This document shows positions 5,598 through 6,644 of a stretch of 6,644 nucleotides of DNA, piece by piece. The position numbers and the translations under genes were made by a program. Each line of letters starts with the position of its first letter. The stretch's first letter is position 1. This DNA comes from CAYUCY01 sp964443525 (GTDB taxonomy: Bacteria; Pseudomonadota; Alphaproteobacteria; Caedimonadales; Caedimonadaceae): the NCBI GenBank assembly GCA_964443525.1, contig CAYUCY010000074.1, positions 1 to 6,644 on the forward strand, written 5' to 3'. The notes below the pieces were generated by a model, which made no database searches, was not told where the DNA came from, and saw nothing but the letters and a program-made list of their open reading frames with translations.

Positions 5598-6479
5598 CTA
5601 GAAATCCTGAAGCAAAATGCGAGACAGAGCATCTTCCGCCTCTTTATAAATACGGCGTGTCTCCGCGTGTTGAACCCAGGCAGTTTTCCTCGACTCAAAG
5701 GACTCAGAAACTTTCATATCGCGGACTGCTTGAAGGACCATGTCCAACTCATCTCTTTGCAGAAGATCTTTGAAATTTGGGGATTTTGTTCTCTCTTCTC
5801 TCGTCTTTTGTTCACCTTTCTTTTCGATCCGAACGATGCCACTAAAAAGTCCCTTTGTCTTTTGCCAAACACCTTCTTCTCTTTGAGAGGATTCTGGAAG
5901 ACGTCCTTTTTCAAGATCCGCGAGCCCTGTTATAAGGTAAGAGCTGCTTGGAATACCTATTGCGGCAAAGGGCTCAAGCCTTAAGAGAATCTCCTTAAGG
6001 TCCGCTGCCGCCGACTCCCCTGCCCTCTTTTTGGCTTTTTCAAGCTCCGCAGTATAAGGAGCCGATGTTTTTAATTTGGATCGCAGTTGCTCAAGAGCTC
6101 GGTAGAGCTCATCCTTTCGAATAGTTGAGAGGACTTCCTTGTGATAGGCTTCTTTTGCTTCCGCCAAGGTGGCCCCAAAGCTTCCTGACGATAGCTGTTC
6201 CTTTAACTGCTCTGTCTTCTCCGAAACCAATGCCATCTTATTTTCAAGTTTTTCAAAGCGTTGGTCAATCTCTGAAAAGCGCCCAAGCACGCGTTCGTCT
6301 ATTTTTTCAATTGTGACAATCCCGAAATGCCGCATAAGGCGCTCACGCTTCCAATATCCCAGGATTAATGCGAAGATCAATGCAACCAAAAAAGCAATCA
6401 GAAAAAAGAGTTTTGCACGAGACCTATTTTTTAAATGGGTTGGTTCTCCTCTAAATTTCGCAGAGCTTTCAGGTTCCAT
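5598..6479 (-). CDS. Mic60/mitofilin-like inner-membrane protein (COG4223)
   Basis: The 293-residue product has a basic lead (NRSRAK), one membrane helix at about 24-42 (LFFLIAFLVALIFALILGY), a coiled coil at about 57-97 (FSEIDQRFEKLENKMALVSEKTEQL) and a helical C-terminal region. Two family landmarks are visible: EILLRLEPFAAIGIPSSSYL (163-182), like the alphaproteobacterial 'L-x-PYAxxGVPT' block, and VWQKTKGLFSGIVRIEKKGE (204-223), like its 'SLVTVRRVG' block. The end (LLQRDELDMVLQAVRDM, then AWVQHAETRRIYKEAEDAL) matches the mitofilin signature region. Alphaproteobacterial Mic60 is the bacterial relative of the mitochondrial MICOS subunit and shapes inner-membrane folds and outer-membrane contact; that role here is inferred from the family. 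The start ATG 6477-6479 has GAGAGG 8 nt upstream. hemY follows 9 nt downstream, the usual partner. The product is shorter than many relatives, mainly in the linker. Confidence 0.85.
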   Translation of the reverse strand: MEPESSAKFRGEPTHLKNRSRAKLFFLIAFLVALIFALILGYWKRERLMRHFGIVTIEKIDERVLGRFSEIDQRFEKLENKMALVSEKTEQLKEQLSSGSFGATLAEAKEAYHKEVLSTIRKDELYRALEQLRSKLKTSAPYTAELEKAKKRAGESAAADLKEILLRLEPFAAIGIPSSSYLITGLADLEKGRLPESSQREEGVWQKTKGLFSGIVRIEKKGEQKTREERTKSPNFKDLLQRDELDMVLQAVRDMKVSESFESRKTAWVQHAETRRIYKEAEDALSRILLQDF

Positions 6480-6512
6480 ACGTTAGGCCTCTCTTCTCTT
6501 AGACGGTGCTTT

Positions 6513-6541
6513 AGAATATCTTACAAACAACTGCTCGACAA
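6513..6541 (-). promoter_or_regulatory. Candidate promoter for mic60-hemY
   Basis: On the - strand TTGTCG (6536-6541) and TATTCT (6513-6518) are spaced 17 bp apart, in the 90-bp gap between tRNA-Met and mic60. Initiation would fall near 6506, giving a leader of about 27 nt that contains the GAGAGG ribosome site. Read-through from the upstream tRNA promoter is the alternative source of transcription. Confidence 0.45.
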
Positions 6542-6569
6542 GGGCATGAAGGATTTATAGGAAAAGTCT

Positions 6570-6644
6570 TGGTAGCGGAGGAGGGACTTGAACCCCCGAC
6601 ACGCGGATTATGATTCCGCTGCTCTAACCAGCTGAGCTACTCCG
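6570..6644 (-). tRNA. tRNA-Met, anticodon CAT (5' end cut by window edge)
   Basis: Read on the - strand, the window contains all but the first two bases: the rest of the acceptor (CGGAG), D arm TAGCTCAGCTGGTTAGAGC, anticodon stem GCGGA/TCCGC around loop ATCATAA (anticodon at 6610-6612), a T arm with GGGGGTTCAAGTCCCTC, acceptor CTCCGCT, discriminator A and encoded CCA (6570-6572). The missing 5' bases should be AG by pairing. The CAT anticodon could belong to elongator Met, initiator Met or lysidine-modified Ile2. The acceptor pairs fully, which argues against the initiator, and the overall sequence resembles alphaproteobacterial elongator tRNA-Met, so that is preferred. It lies upstream of mic60 on the same strand. 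Confidence 0.92.

Noticed and set aside
5667..6486. Open frames on both strands inside the mic60 coding region
   Set aside because: They are shadows of the mic60 gene, without motifs or sensible starts.
1..6644. Search for defence, CRISPR, toxin-antitoxin or mobile-element signals
   Set aside because: No direct-repeat array, transposase motif, terminal inverted repeats or integrase was seen; a lone MazG-fold hydrolase is not evidence of a MazEF toxin-antitoxin or defence module.

Overview
The window looks like chromosomal sequence of an alphaproteobacterium with a moderately AT-rich genome, possibly a host-associated or reduced lineage of the Holosporales/Rickettsiales kind. The lineage rests on the Mic60-like (mitofilin/COG4223) gene followed directly by hemY, an alphaproteobacterial arrangement, and on tRNA-Met and tRNA-Thr sequences of alphaproteobacterial appearance. 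The order-level placement is inference only.

Layout, left to right. Positions 3-221 (+) hold the 3' end of a Pro-rich protein gene that begins outside the window. Positions 222-509 have no intact gene, but the + strand carries two open segments in different frames that may be a decayed gene. Positions 510-1008 (-) hold a small basic protein gene overlapping a DUF167/YggU-family gene. A tRNA-Thr(GGT) lies at 1072-1146 (+), with only one base between its CCA end and the stop codon of a convergent MazG-type pyrophosphohydrolase gene (about 1148-1573, -). Positions 1530-4281 (-) encode a CHASE-PAS-PAS-HisKA-HATPase sensor kinase, split into two reading frames at a run of ten A (sense strand). Upstream of it is a perfect 11-bp AT-only inverted repeat overlapping a plausible promoter. 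Positions 4416-6479 (-) are a tight mic60-hemY pair with a good promoter and Shine-Dalgarno sites. A tRNA-Met(CAT), 5' end cut by the window edge, is at 6570-6644 (-).

Mic60 and HemY are inner-membrane proteins usually encoded together next to heme-biosynthesis genes. Here a tRNA directly precedes mic60, so hemC/hemD are not adjacent in the visible sequence. The sensor kinase and MazG gene follow on the same strand and overlap, so they are probably co-transcribed. No mobile element, CRISPR array, toxin-antitoxin pair or defence system is visible. The most notable feature is the sensor kinase broken exactly at a homopolymer: deletion of one A would restore a 916-residue protein. It could be a recent pseudogene, a case of poly(A) transcriptional slippage, or an assembly error.
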